Assembly: GCA_024734495.1 (NCBI GenBank)
Contig: JALMQS010000816.1
Span: 8,935,481-8,999,480 of the forward strand
DNA from: Forficula auricularia
Lineage: Eukaryota; Arthropoda; Insecta; Dermaptera; Forficulidae
Reading direction: 5' to 3'
Length of the DNA: 64,000 nt
This document shows positions 1 to 10,773 of this stretch, one piece after another. Position 1 is the first letter of the stretch, and each line of letters begins with the position of its first letter. The notes under the pieces are model-generated. The model worked only from the letters and a program-made list of their open reading frames with translations, had not been told where the DNA came from and searched no databases. The translations under genes and the position numbers were made by a program.

Positions 1-1105
1 AAACATTTTTTTATTTTGACAAGTATATTGGTCCTCGAAATGAAATAAAAGTGTTGCATTGTTTCAAGGGACTACAATTAAAAAAAAAAATGAATGATTT
101 TACCGAAAAGGGTGCGAATAGAAGGTTTGAAGTCTCTACCTAGTATACCGTATCTTCCAGTTCAAGCATGTCAAAGACAATTCCAGACGAGTTTTAGTCT
201 AATAAAAATTGTTCTCGCTGAGGAACTATTAAAATAGAATTAATACAAAAAAGGAATAAATAAAGATGATTCGGAAATTTTTAGACTAATCCATGTCTAA
301 CTCTCGATATATAAGATCGGAAATAATTAAGAGTGCCATCGACAAGTCATAGCTTGCTTATAGCAATAGAATTAGTAGAAATTTAAGATTTTATAATATT
401 AGGAAAGGCTGATTCATTGTGGAAGATGGTCGATTTCCAACTCAGGGATTGTGGAGTTTAAGTCACAAGAATTAATTTCTGACTGGACGAAGATCCCAAA
501 AAATATTTTTAAAAAATCTAATGTTAAATTTGAAAAATAACGAAAATGATGCCGTATTCGATGAAATTTGCATAAAAAAGCGAAGATTAAAATAAAATTT
601 CAAAAAATGAAGGGTTCTTTTTTGGACAACATCCCCTGGTTGAAAAGTCACCAATCGCCACTGCTTTATACATCCTTTGAAAGTGTAAATGAATCTTATA
701 AATGAATTGAGAAATAGCGGAATGTTTTTAAAAAGTTAATTATATCATTTATTAAAGAAGAATCGTATTAATCGTTTTTGGTGGGAAAAAAAACCAACCC
801 ACGCCAATCTAAAACTTAAAGAGGTGATATGGATATAAAACTTTCCATATCGTAGCTAACATTCCTACCTTTTTAAATTTCGTTAATCTTAGACTTAATT
901 ATTTTGAGATATAGCAATTCACCCATGCATACCATTGAATTTTAGTATGAGTTTTGACTCTGACAATCACTTTAATTTTTTAAATAAACAGATAAAATGT
1001 GCTTTTATACACCTTAAATGAGTTTTCAGCCGAGAGAGAATTTTTCGTTTTTTCGCTTCATCGTATAAATAAATAATTAATTTACATTTTTTATTAAATT
1101 CGCAT
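1..1105. other. AT-rich DNA, no gene seen
   Basis: No open frame with codon structure, splice signals or protein similarity that I recognise. The segment around 905-975 (ACCATTGAATTTT, GACTCTGACA) resembles 29,610-29,680, so at least part is an old dispersed repeat. Confidence 0.6.
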
Positions 1106-1185
1106 GGGAGCGCTTGCTGTAATGGATATAGTGCGCTTACTTTCCAGTTTCAACCCTATGACTCAGGATCGATTCAATCATGCCA
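1106..1185 (+). mobile_element. tRNA-like SINE head
   Basis: An A-box-like TTGCTGTAATGG near 1,115 is followed about 50 bp later by GGATCGATTCA (1,166-1,176), close to the pol III B-box consensus GGTTCGANTCC. Spacing fits a tRNA-derived SINE head. No flanking TSD found and no cloverleaf assembled, so this is a weak call. Confidence 0.35.
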
Positions 1186-1494
1186 AAAATGTTGACTTCT
1201 AATATTAAATTAAAAAAGCGCCTACAAAATTAAATTGGGCTGAACAACTTCATCAATAGTAAATAATTAAATAATTAATGGGAGGGTGAAAAACATTTCT
1301 GTAAAAAAAAAAAAAAAAAAAACAGCCCAAATTCGAAAAAGTAGGAAAATCTTGGGTGCAGCCAATTTAAATTCGCAAAGAATAATTAAGTCGAGAAAAT
1401 AGTATTTTTCAATTAAAACGCATTCTTTCCATTATAAATGAAGATCTAGATTTATATATTTTTAATTTAAATTATTTTCCTAAATTATCAATTA

Positions 1495-1725
1495 ATTGTG
1501 ATAGTTCTAGAAAACCCCAATTCCTTGTCTCCTCTTACGAGAATGATAACTATATAGACTTGGTTAGTGTCGTAGCATATAAATTACGAAAAAATAAATA
1601 TTTTAGAAAATGAAAATATAAGAAGAAGAATTTTTTAAAGTTTATGATTTTATGTTGAGCCACACTCATTGCATTGGTGGGCCGCATACGGCCTGCGGGC
1701 CACGGGTAGGACAGCCCTGGTCTAA
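1495..1725 (+). repeat. Right part of hAT-like MITE
   Basis: Shares long runs with 49,957-50,347 (CTAGAAAACCCCAATTCC, GTAGCATATAAATT, AAAATGAAAATAT) and ends with the same terminal block (GCGGGCCACGGG, then ACAGCCCTGG). At the 50.3-kb copy this block is the right terminus of an hAT-like element with an 8-bp TSD. The left end is missing here, so it is a truncated copy. Confidence 0.6.
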
Positions 1726-2280
1726 AGTACATTATTTACTTTTATCTCCGTTACCAATCAGAAACATAAACATAAAAAAATTTGGCACATTCACATAAAC
1801 AATTTTTATCTTTTCTTTTTACTTTTTTTATTATAATTTAGTATAAATAAAAAAATCACACAAAAAACTTGTCCTTAATTCCCATTATAAACTTTCTAAT
1901 TAAAATTTAATTAAATTTTCATGTTAAAAAATATATAGGTATAAATTAGACTGAAGATGACGGCGGTCTTCCTAAATTTTTAAAAATTTTCGACGATCGA
2001 AGAAAAACAGAAAATTTATATTTTTCCTCTATTTCTTCGATTTTTGTTATTTTATTTCGAATTTGAAAGTACTTTTTTTTCTTTGACTTCTTTTGAGATT
2101 TTCTTAGAAAACACAGATATTTTTTAAGAAAAAATATTATATTGATATATAATTACTAGATATATGTTAGTGATAGTTAAATTTTTGAATTTGGTTTTTA
2201 TACTTAGGCACTTATAAGAAGGTTTAGAACCACTGTTATATGATGTTGTTAATGAATGTAAAGGGTTTAATTGAAAAGTG
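1726..2280. other. AT-rich spacer with hAT-like end
   Basis: No gene. GGTTTAGAACCACTG at 2,221-2,235 looks like the right terminal repeat of an hAT transposon (CAGTGGTTCTAAACC on the other strand), but no matching left end was found. Confidence 0.4.
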
Positions 2281-2404
2281 TTTGTTTTGCCGAGAGTAGC
2301 AGAGTTGTTGATTCACAAATAGAAACAAAGAGGTTGTCCTCTGCTTGATGCAAATAAACATACACACATATATATCGAGATGATATATCTGTATATATAT
2401 AATA

Positions 2405-2480
2405 TATTATTTATTTGTTTGAAACTATAGTTTCGAAGACTTGGTCTTCATCATCAGTCTTTTTTAATTATAAATATTGT
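2405..2480 (-). ncRNA. Hammerhead-ribozyme-like motif
   Basis: Read on the minus strand: CTGATGA (2,457-2,451), one extra T, stem II GAAGAC/GTCTTC with a CAA loop, GAAA (2,434-2,431), then palindromic ACTATAGT as a very short or dimeric stem III, and cleavage-site triplet GTT. Stem I starts GA/TC and resumes after an internal loop as TATTTAT/ATAAATA. All core residues (C3, U4, G5, A6, G8, A9, G12, A13, A14) are present. Activity is inferred, not shown. Confidence 0.65.
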
Positions 2481-2627
2481 TTTTCATGGAGTCAATACCG
2501 TATGGATATTGAAAATTTTATGTTTTTTCACTGGTAGCCAGTTTAGAATTTCTTCTTCTTCTAAACTAGCTACCAGTGAAGAAACATCAAATTTTCAATA
2601 TTCATACGGTATTGACTCCATGAAAAA

Positions 2628-2694
2628 CAATATTTATAATTAAAAAGACTGATGATGAAGACCAAGTCTTCGAAACTATAGTTTCAAACAAATA

Positions 2695-2700
<6 letters not shown>
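2628..2700 (+). ncRNA. Hammerhead-ribozyme-like motif
   Basis: Mirror copy of the motif at 2,405-2,480. CTGATGA is at 2,649-2,655, stem II GAAGAC/GTCTTC, GAAA at 2,672-2,675, then ACTATAGT and GTT. Both copies point outward from the foldback centre. Confidence 0.65.

Positions 2701-2750
<50 letters not shown>
2697..2750. repeat. (AT)n microsatellite
   Basis: About 50 bp of uninterrupted AT dinucleotide. It expands the short ATATATA stretch present at this position in the 9.1-kb relative, and marks the junction with the nested element. Confidence 0.95.
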
Positions 2751-2752
<2 letters not shown>

Positions 2753-3131
2753 TGGCCACATCATAGAATTGACCATTTCATGAAATGCTCGAGAATTTCA
2801 TGAAATGGTCACATTTCATGAAATGTTTCAATGTCTATTGGCCACATCATGATGTGCCTTGGCCAGATCAATGATAAGAAATCGTTTGTCGATATGGTCA
2901 ACAAAACCCGCGGCTACTTCATGACCTATTATAATAAAAGAGAGCGGGAATTCAAATCGCTCATTTGAAAATATATAGTTCATATAAAAGGAGTCTCATT
3001 AAACATACTTTTTCAATTGACACTGTTTTTATACAGCAATACTTTTGGCTGAACTGAAAATCAGATGCCCTCATTTTTTTTCTTCACTGAAATACAAGAG
3101 TCCAAGGTGCTTTTTTCACTATTATTTATAT

Positions 3132-3280
3132 CCGACGATTGGCTGTTCGGTTTTCAATATGTGTTTGATTAGGAAAAAAATGAGAGCCCCAAACACACCC
3201 CGCCCGACGATTGGCTGGTTCGGTTTTCAATGTGTGTTTGATTAGAAAAAAAAAATGGAAGTCCAAAACACACCCCGTCC
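3132..3280 (+). repeat. Two-copy 72-bp tandem repeat
   Basis: The unit starts CCGACGATTGGCTG, continues with TTCGGTTTTCAAT and GTGTTTGATTAG, and ends CAAACACACCCCG. It occurs at 3,132 and again at 3,204 with few differences. An open frame through it is an accident of the repeat. Confidence 0.85.
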
Positions 3281-3855
3281 GGACTTAACTTTCGGAGGTT
3301 CGGTTAATATATATTAACCGAACCGGAGTCGTTTGCACATATTCGGTTCTATTACGTGGTTTGATTTAATGACAATATTGTAAATAATAATAATAATATT
3401 TATTATATTATTATAATATTAATAATTACATTAATATTGATCTAATGCACTTTTAATTAAAAACCGATTAGACGGAATCAAATTATATTTTTAAATCCCC
3501 GGGTCAATATTCGTTGAGAGCTGCACCCTGGGAGCGGTCCAATAACTAAGATAGGGGAGGGAGAGGTGAGCATAGTGGGGGAACCCTTTTGACAACGAAA
3601 TTGGCGCTTAAAAAAGGAGACCCTCAGCTTTGCTTTTACCCTAAATATTTGTTTGTTTTCTAAAAATAATTATGTAACTTGACGTGTTTGATGTTTAATT
3701 TTGTAAGGATAATATTAGGAACCTATATAAATGAATAGGTAACTTAAATTAAATTAATATTTTTTCTACATTGTGGCATTTTAGATTTGGTATGTTGTAT
3801 TTTAAGATTCTTTTAATATTTACTAAAGTCCCTAGTTAAATGTTTGTCTGACTTA

Positions 3856-3966
3856 GGGCCGGACCTTTCAGTGCCTGTCATCTGATTGGCCATCCCAGTC
3901 CCTCCATTTACCAACTACCCTTGGTTAATGGTAAAAAGCATTTACTTTGCGACATACAACCGGCCC
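3856..3966. mobile_element. PIF/Harbinger-like MITE (GGGCCGG family)
   Basis: GGGCCGG at the left, CAACCGGCCC at the right, flanked by TTA on both sides (3,853-3,855 and 3,967-3,969). A TWA target duplication is the hallmark of PIF/Harbinger transposons. The right half shares AAGCATTTACTTTGCGACAT with the copy at 15,372-15,464; the left half shares GTCATCTGATTGGCCATCCC with the one at 19,096-19,300. Confidence 0.75.
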
Positions 3967-4380
3967 TTAAAGAACAATAAACAAGTTTGTAACATATTCT
4001 GGATTTTTATTAAATATTTTATGGGCACCCATTTTACGATACGGCCAATCGTGGATGACAAAATGAAGAAATGTTCACGATTTAATGATCTGGTCAAAAT
4101 AAGTTGGCCACATCATGAAATGTGAACATTTCATGAAATTCTCGAGCATTTCATGAAATGGTCAATTCTACGATGTGGCCACGACATATACAGATATATC
4201 ATCTCGATATATATGTGTGTATGTTTATTTGCATCAAACAGAGGACAACCTCTTTATTTCTCTTTGTGATTGTAAAGGGTGTTTTTTTTATAGGTTTACA
4301 ACTTTAAATTAAAATGAAACAAAGAAAAATATTTTTAATATCAATGAAACTGGCTGTATTGGAAAGATAATTTTATGCCA

Positions 4381-4521
4381 TTAATGTTTGAATATGATTT
4401 CGGCCATGTGGACGCCGTGGCTGGTGCGTAGATGGCGCAATCTGGATTTCAAATTTTCACACACTATTCGCAGCAATTGCGGCCGTATTTCGTCAATAAT
4501 TCGCTGAATGTTGTGTTCCAA
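4381..4521 (-). pseudogene. Transposase C-terminus, Tc1/mariner-type
   Basis: The minus frame reads LEHNIQRIIDEIRPQLLR, then IVCENLKSRLRHLR, then GVHMAEIIFKH and a stop. A basic helix followed by a G-x-H-[ML]-x-E/D-[IV]-[IV]-F-[KH] ending is, as I remember the family, typical of the C-terminus of insect IS630/Tc1/mariner-superfamily transposases, downstream of the DDE catalytic core. No catalytic residues are present, so the fragment is inactive. The upstream codons of the open frame run through the hairpin centre and are not homologous sequence. Superfamily is inferred from the tail only. Confidence 0.55.
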
Positions 4522-4627
4522 GTATTCAATCAATATTCTCTGGTTTATCGGCGTAGACAAGTGACTTGACATATCCCTAAAGCCGATAAACCAGAGACGA
4601 TTGTACACTTGGAACACAACATTCGGC

Positions 4628-4726
4628 GAAATACGGCCGCAATTGCTGCGGGTAGTGTGTTAAAATTGGAAATCCAGATTGCACCATCTACGCGGCGACC
4701 ACATGGCCGAAATCATATTCAAACAT
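4628..4726 (+). pseudogene. Inverted second copy of transposase tail
   Basis: The plus strand of the right arm encodes EIRPQLLRVVC, an in-frame stop, then NWKSRLHHLRGDHMAEIIFKH. The stop lies where the left arm has Glu, and the final stop of the left arm has become CAA. The two arms have therefore diverged independently since the inverted duplication formed. Confidence 0.55.
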
Positions 4727-4836
4727 CAATGGCATAAAATTATCTTTCCAATAAATCCAGTTTCATTGATATTAAAAATATTTTTCTTTGTTCTATTTTA
4801 ATTTAAAGTTGTGAACCTCTAAAAAAACACCCTTTA

Positions 4837-6180
4837 GATTTGTCGATTTATTTTCTACCCGAGAGTTGGACCGAAAAACTGATTTTCGAGACCTTAGCCA
4901 AAGGACTTTTGATATCTTTTATTAAATTGGATTGTAAATTTTATGTGTCAGTATCAGCTGACAGCGTGTTTTCACATCGATCCATTGATAAAATACTTTA
5001 TTCATAGGTAAAGGTTCTAAAATATCTGCTCTATAAATCCAAGCAAACATAGAATGTCCTCACAGGAAGCTTTCTTTATTACTTTTATTATTATTAATTT
5101 ATTTGTTTGTTTTTTGTACAATTTATATGAAAATATTCTCTAGTGAGCTTTTAAACTATTAAATTTTCTATCTTGTATCAATTAGAGATATTGATGTTTT
5201 CCGCTTTAATCTATAAGTGGTATGATTAGAATGGCACACGAATGAATAGCTGTTTCTTTGTTGTTTCCAAATGAACATTAAAATAAATCCAAATAAAGTC
5301 TAAATGGTTATTATAGTCAAGTAAACCTATCTTCCCTATTCTCCTTCTGTTGTTCCAGATGGCCCTTTTGTATTTTGTTTAGCCGACTTTCTGTTCGCTT
5401 TATAATAGCTAAATGTCTAGCCGTATCGACTTGAATGATACTCTAGTATTCTCCAGACACTCTAGATAAGGTTGTTTAAAAGCAGTTTGGGAAACATTCT
5501 CGCCATGTAATAGTGACATTACAAAAGTCTTTGAAATAAGCATTCATGTCTAGTCTTGAATCTAAAGCAATTCTGAGGTGGATTATAAAGGCTTTTCATT
5601 TTATATCAAAGTAGAGCGAACTTAATAACAAAAATCGAGGTTTACGTGATATTAAGGCCGGATGCTCTCTATGGCAACCTTTTATTTGTTAGCGGATTTG
5701 TTTTACTAGTCGGTAAGATCTAATTGAATTTTTTTCACAACACTATGTTGAAGTACGAGATTTATTTTCAATCCCGTTCGAGGTCTTTGAATCGAAATAA
5801 TAAATATAATAAAAACTTTTTTCACACTCGGAGTGTTCATATTGATTATCAGATCGATGACTCAAGTTGATTCTTTGCCAGCTTCTTTCTGCCTGTAATG
5901 GCAATGCTCTTACACTTGAGGGGTGTAGTTACAGTGTTTCTAGGGGCAGTAGAGGTTCATAACTTTCAATATCCCCTTTAGGGCACTCCAATCAAATCAA
6001 ATGAGATTTTATCTAAATACTCGTATACCAACACTCAAAATCCCTTTATTAGAGGAATGTCCTACCAAATAATTTGTCGATTGCTTGTGCCCCGATCTAG
6101 GCCGTCCTGATGTAACAACAGGAATAGATTAAATAGAACACATTAGAAAACTGGGTCTCTCAAAATTTAGTTAGCTTTAA
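4837..6180. other. No gene or clear repeat seen
   Basis: AT-rich, stop codons in all frames, no paired splice signals enclosing a recognisable peptide, no terminal repeats found by eye. Confidence 0.5.
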
Positions 6181-6183
6181 TAC

Positions 6184-6400
6184 ACCCCGGGCGTGACAAT
6201 TTTTAAAGGGATATTTTAGAAAAGAAAAGTCTGTAGAGTAACCAACTTTTTCCACTTCATAAAAATACACACACTTATTCCATAATAAGAGGCCCGTTTC
6301 AGATTTTGAGTCCCGGCCCCGAAAATTGAAGTAATTGTCAAAATGTTGTTTTTTATATAAGGCGCCTGATGATGCAACCAGAAGGGCAGAACGGGCTATT
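6184..6400 (+). repeat. Dispersed repeat, copy 1
   Basis: Shares with 7,545-7,760 the ordered blocks GATATTTTAGAAAA, AACTTTTTCCACTT, CACTTATTCCATAATAA, GGCCCG...TTTCA and GGCGCCT. Both copies lie in the same orientation 1.35 kb apart. Class unknown. Confidence 0.7.
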
Positions 6401-7014
6401 AGAATGCATACCCTACCTACCTACCAGGCGGCGCTGAATCTCTATCAATGCACAAAAATCAATTTTTTTCTTTCGGAAATTTTTATTCTCTTCACAGAAA
6501 TTATTTCTCTATATAAAAAAATAACCGCCTGAAAATTTCACATCGAAATATAAATTTTTAAAGGGAACTCAATATTTTTGAAAAAATTTTAGTGGTTCAT
6601 GTTTGAAGTGTTTGTTTTTTCTAATCTTGTCCTCTATTTTTGTTCATTATGCTGTCAATTGAAAGTAAAAAAAAAAAAAAAAAAATCAAGCCTCAATATT
6701 AATATTTAAAGTTCGTTAAAAAACGTCAAACATGAACCTCTAAAAAATCTTCCAAAATTTCTAGCACCCTTTAAAAATTTATATTTTGATTTGAAATTTT
6801 CAAGTGGTTATTTTTTTATATAGAAGAGAAACAATTTTGGTATAGAGAATAAAAATATTCGGAAGGAAAAAATTGATTTTTGTGGATTTTTTAGATTTTC
6901 TAAATTCTTGAGCGATCTCTAAAAAAATTTTTATCTAGCTATAATTTGGACAGGGTTCGTGAAACATGAAATACTTAAAAGTTTTCATACGAGATCAAAA
7001 AAAATCTGTAATGG
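6401..7014. other. AT-rich, no gene seen
   Basis: Contains a poly-A run near 6,668. The two segments 6,540-6,650 and 6,690-6,850 partly complement one another (ATTTTTAAAGGG, CATGTTTGA), which suggests a decayed inverted repeat. Confidence 0.4.
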
Positions 7015-7113
7015 GTCACTCTAATATATATAGTATATCGAGATAGTGGGTCGCGAAATTTTTTTTACTCTTGATAGTGGGTCGCATGACAACAAAGTTT
7101 AGGAACCGCTGTT
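7015..7113 (-). mobile_element. hAT-like terminal segment
   Basis: Two copies of AGTGGGTCGC, then AAGTTTAGGAACCGCTG at the end. On the minus strand this starts CAGCGGTTCCTAAACTTTG, the usual look of an hAT terminal repeat. The other end was not identified. Confidence 0.5.
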
Positions 7114-7491
7114 CTATATTATCATTTCTCAAACTAATTTGTTCGTAATCTCTTTATACTCTTAAAAGTTATTCAAGAGCTTATTTTAAATACTGAACAC
7201 TACTTTCTGGTTAACTTCAATAATATAGTAATAGATTAAAACTGGTGTTTAAACCTTAACATAGAAATTTCGCCCAGGCGCTGGAGACTTCTAAAAATAT
7301 TTAAAAATAAATTAAAGCAACTTACCATAGATCCGTTTAAAATTGATTTAATTGGTATTGGCGCTCCCATTAAGTACTATCCCATTATAGACTTACATAT
7401 TATATTCTTTTAATTATATTATCTTGTAATATCCCACCCAAAACATTCTGTGAAAAAAACAGGCCAACATATAAAAAGAACTTAAATCTAC

Positions 7492-7532
7492 CTTAGTAGC
7501 ACAATGTTTCAAGCTATATAGTAACTATATAG
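7492..7532 (-). repeat. Fragment of CTAGTAGCA MITE
   Basis: CTTAGTAGCACAATGTTTCA followed by CTATATAGTAACTATATAGG matches, inverted, the right half of the palindromic element at 58,356-58,445. Confidence 0.6.
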
Positions 7533-7544
7533 GGGCAATGTCCA

Positions 7545-7760
7545 AGTGCACCTCTGGGTCTGGACCCGATCGTGATATTTTTTTTAAGAGGGTATTTTAG
7601 AAAAAAGGCGTAGGGTGAAAAACTTTTTCCACTTTATAAAAAAACACATAGGCACTTATTCCATAATAAAGGGCCTGCTTCAAATTTTAGACCCCGGGCC
7701 CGAAATTTCATGTGGGGGCCATAATGACAGGCTGTCCATATTGGGCGCCTCAGTCGCATC
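7545..7760 (+). repeat. Dispersed repeat, copy 2
   Basis: Direct copy of the repeat at 6,184-6,400; see that entry for the shared blocks. The short open frames here run through repeat sequence. Confidence 0.7.
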
Positions 7761-7769
7761 TGACCTGTC

Positions 7770-9070
7770 TTGGAATGAAAAAACATTTCCTCTGTGGCTA
7801 TGTTAATTTTTTTTTTCATTTACTTTTTTGTATTAAATTTTATGTACTCTTTTTTATAATTAAAGTGGTCTAAAATTTTACATTAAAGGGGCTAAATGAC
7901 CTTACAGATACAATGTTTTTTAATAATAAATTAATAATAATCTTTCTAAGACCTTCACTTCTTGAGTTATCATTGCAGGGCTATACCTAGGAAGTTGTTC
8001 CAGAGTGGGGGGGGGGCTGATAATTGCCAATATTTTTCACTATATATATTAGTCTCAAGAGTCATTTTAAAACAAATAACATTCTAGAAATAACTCATGC
8101 CAGGAAGTTTTGGAGAAATACAATATTCTTTCTTCTTGAACCATTACCATTGTTCTTGTACTGCAATCACTTAAAAGCACCACGCCTTTTACTCATACTT
8201 TCAAGTAGAGCGTTTCTCTTTAAAATATCCTCTTCTCTCATCAACTGCTTTAAAAATATGCACCAGCATCCCTTTTTCTTAAAACAACAAACAACAAGCA
8301 ACTGAATTATTCGTAGAAATTTCCATTATAGATTCATCCCCTTTTGTTTAGATCTTGAGAAAAATTATAAATTGGCGAATACGCAGTGAAATAAGACAAA
8401 ATATTATGATAAATTTCATTGTGAATACGCATCTTTAGTTTCATTAATATTTGTCTATAATTATAATCCTAATAATTTACGAAAAATCATGTTACAAGTT
8501 TTTATCTCTTAAAATATTTATTTTCTAGATAATTAAGATAGTTCTTTCACAAATGCAAAAATTCAAGAAGTCTTCGAAACTTGGTATATGTCATTAAAAG
8601 CATAATAAACACATTGTTTGAAATTTGAAGACGATTTACCACACCAAACATGAAAAAACTGCAATGAAAAATGAAATTTTTTACATATGGTAGATTGGGA
8701 AAGGGTGGGAAAATGATCATTATTTTATTTTTTTTCATTGAAGGTCTTTCACCATCTTGATGAAAAACTAATAATTGTTAGAATAATATATTCAGAGTAA
8801 CTTAAAAAAAAATTGAAATTATTTACCTCGTAGTTTTGATAAAAAATAAAAAAATAAAACATATTTGGGCGATTATTTTTGGTGGAGGGGATACAAGATC
8901 AATGGCTTGGAAACGATCCATTCATAAACAGGATATAGTAGTGCAAAAAGTACAGTCAGATTAAAAAAAAATAACCTAAAATTTTAGCACCCTTCATATG
9001 TATAGAGTGGTTATGAGGCTAAAACTTTTTGGGGGATTGTCGCGAAAGAACTACCTTAAGGTTAATTACA
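7770..9070. other. No gene seen
   Basis: Low-complexity AT-rich DNA. The frame at 8,024-8,305 has no recognisable domain and biased Leu/Phe/Ser composition as expected from AT-rich noncoding sequence. Confidence 0.5.
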
Positions 9071-9220
9071 AAATGAATATTATGTCGAAAAGTTTTTGTT
9101 TTGCCGAGAGTAGCAGAGTTGTTGATTCACAAAGAGAAACAAAGAGGTTGTCCTCTGCTTGATGCAAATAAACATACACACATATATATATCGAGATGAT
9201 ATATCTGTATATATATATAT

Positions 9221-9292
9221 TATTTATTTGTTTGAGACTATAGTTTCGAAGACTTGGTCTTCATCATCAGTCTTTCTTAAATTATAAATATT
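9221..9292 (-). ncRNA. Hammerhead-ribozyme-like motif
   Basis: Minus strand: CTGATGA (9,270-9,264), extra T, stem II GAAGAC/GTCTTC, GAAA, palindromic ACTATAGT, GTC-type site, stem I GA/TC followed by TATTTAT-type distal pairing. All core residues are retained. Confidence 0.65.
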
Positions 9293-9336
9293 GTTTTCAT
9301 GGAGTCAATATCCATATGATATTGACTCCATGAAAA

Positions 9337-9410
9337 CATTTATAATTGAAGAAAGACTGATGATGAAGACCAGGTCTTCGAAACTATAGTCTCAAACAAA
9401 TAAATAATAT
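9337..9410 (+). ncRNA. Hammerhead-ribozyme-like motif
   Basis: CTGATGA at 9,357-9,363. Stem II is now GAAGACC/GGTCTTC, which pairs by one more base than the copy at 2,649. Then GAAA, ACTATAGT and site GTC. Proximal stem I is GA/TC. Confidence 0.65.
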
Positions 9411-9508
9411 ATATACAGATATATCATCTCGATATATATATGTGTGTATGTTTGTTTGCATCAGGCAGAGGACAGCCTCTTTGTTTCTCTTTGTGAATAG
9501 TATGTCAA

Positions 9509-10185
9509 CAAATAAATAATCAATTCGGGATATAGTAATATGTTTGAGCAATGTCAAAGACAAACAGTAAAAAACTAATATATAAGAACCTGAAAAAAAT
9601 ATTATAAATGTTCTAACAAAATAAAAATAAGACTAAATCTAAAAGAAGAAAATAAAATGAAGGTCAAGTAAAACTTGTAAAACATCACGACTCCAAATTA
9701 TGGGTTTTCAATAGTGTTGGACCTTGAATATTTTCATTTTCTTTCGCAAATAGAGTTAGAAGATGTAGTAATAGTTGCCTGGAGCACCGAGCGATGCTCG
9801 GTAACTTTTTGCCTCTAAATAGCTTAAGTTTCAAATTTTAAGGCTCTGCGACTTAATGAAGACGAGATATGAACGATTAAATTATTACAGTACACATAAT
9901 ACACCATTTGTTAGCGAAATCGTTAGAGCCGTTTTCGAGAAACCGATTCTATATATACAAGAATTGCTTTTTAATAATATAATTTTATATATACAAGAAT
10001 TGCTCATATAAGATTTTTTGAAGTGAAACTTTTTATGGCAGGGTAAGTTGTTTAAGTCGAAATTAAAAGGGAATTCCAAAGAGAAGAGAGCAGCAGAGGG
10101 CCTAACGCCCCCGGCGGGTAATATAATTTTTCTAGCTAAAGATTCTCAACAGGGCGGATGTATTGTAGGTACTCTTTAATCACTA
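9509..10185. other. No gene seen
   Basis: AT-rich. At 9,950-10,005 the string TATATATACAAGAATTGCT occurs twice about 40 bp apart, a small direct repeat. GAGCACCGAGCGATGCTCGG near 9,782 is a short hairpin. Confidence 0.5.
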
Positions 10186-10189
10186 TTTT

Positions 10190-10360
10190 GGGGGTCGGGT
10201 AGGCTAAGGGTTAGCGTGTCAGCCTGCTAACCAAGTGGACCCGGATTCGAATTCGACTCGAGGCATCCGGCTAAAACCTGATCCCGAGGTAGAGACAAAT
10301 TTTAAGAAAGTAATTAGTATCGTAAATTGGCTTATGGGCAAAAAGCCAAAAAAATCACTA
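10190..10360 (+). mobile_element. tRNA-derived SINE
   Basis: GTCGGGTAGGCTAAGGG (A-box region) and CCGGATTCGAATTCG (B-box region, 10,241-10,255) are spaced like a tRNA promoter. The body ends near AAGCCAAAAAAATC. Pol III transcription is inferred from the boxes. No clean TSD found. Confidence 0.6.
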
Positions 10361-10773
10361 TTTTCTATTTCATCCAGTTTTTTTTGTCAAGAGGTATTTT
10401 ATGATATAAGGCTCATTTTTTTTCAATTTAAGTAGAGTAGATAATTTCTTTAAAATTTCATACATACAACAGCACTCTCCGATATGGACAAACAGACAGA
10501 TTCCATCGCGACAAATGAAAGTACGTTTTCCATGGTACGGAGCTCTAAAAAAGCAAGCCTGGGTCTCGTGCCTTGGGATCCATAATGGGGTAAAACCCAA
10601 AGACAACTTTGTAGGCTCATATGGAGCCACTGGGACATCAAAATTAAAATTATATGAAGCATGTTTAATTTATTTGGACTAGAAATGATTTATTCAAAGA
10701 TATCTCATTCGTAGAGCTCAATTTTTTTTCAACTGTATTTGTATGTTTGTGGAATTAACTCATTTCTTTTTTA

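Larger units (their letters stand above)
2751..4183. mobile_element. Nested TIR element
   Basis: Terminal inverted repeats of about 55 bp: CGTGGCCACATCATAGAATT at the left and its complement at the right, followed by a shared internal array of ATTTCATGAAATG palindromes and CTCGAG. It sits inside foldback element 1. No transposase frame is visible. It contains a 72-bp tandem repeat and a Harbinger-like MITE. Confidence 0.75.
2281..4270. mobile_element. Hammerhead foldback element 1 (with nested insert)
   Basis: The left end (GCCGAGAGTAGCAGAG, AACAAAGAGGTTGTCCTC, CATACACACATATATA) recurs inverted at 4,190-4,270. The inner arms at 2,405-2,545 and 2,575-2,700 form a long inverted repeat around 2,560, and each carries a hammerhead-like core. 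A second TIR element (2,751-4,183) is inserted in the AT run of the right arm, which explains the 2-kb length; without it the element is about 560 bp. An uninterrupted relative lies at 9,088-9,494. As in that copy, the outermost ~25 bp of the left end have no partner on the right. Confidence 0.85.
4273..4836. mobile_element. Foldback of a transposon 3' end (TAAAGGGTG family)
   Basis: Starts TAAAGGGTGTTTTTTTTATA and ends with the complement, ACACCCTTTA, compatible with a TA duplication. The arms (about 270 bp each) pair along their length around 4,560-4,575. Each arm encodes the same C-terminal piece of a transposase, so the element is an inverted duplication of the 3' end of an autonomous transposon, not a simple MITE. 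It abuts the right end of hammerhead foldback 1. Confidence 0.8.
9088..9494. mobile_element. Hammerhead foldback element 2
   Basis: An uninterrupted relative of foldback 1. It starts with GCCGAGAGTAGCAGAG (9,103) and its arms pair around 9,318. The left flank GAATATTATGTCGA (9,075-9,088) and the right flank GAATAGTATGTCAA (9,495-9,508) agree at 12 of 14 positions, a likely aged target duplication. The outer ~25 bp of the left end have no partner on the right. There is no open frame of note. The only obvious function is a hammerhead-like motif in each arm. Confidence 0.88.

Noticed and set aside
2258..4280. TGTAAAGGGT on both sides of foldback 1 as its TSD
   Set aside because: The right copy is also the terminus of the adjacent TAAAGGGTG foldback, so the match may be coincidental; not counted as TSD evidence.
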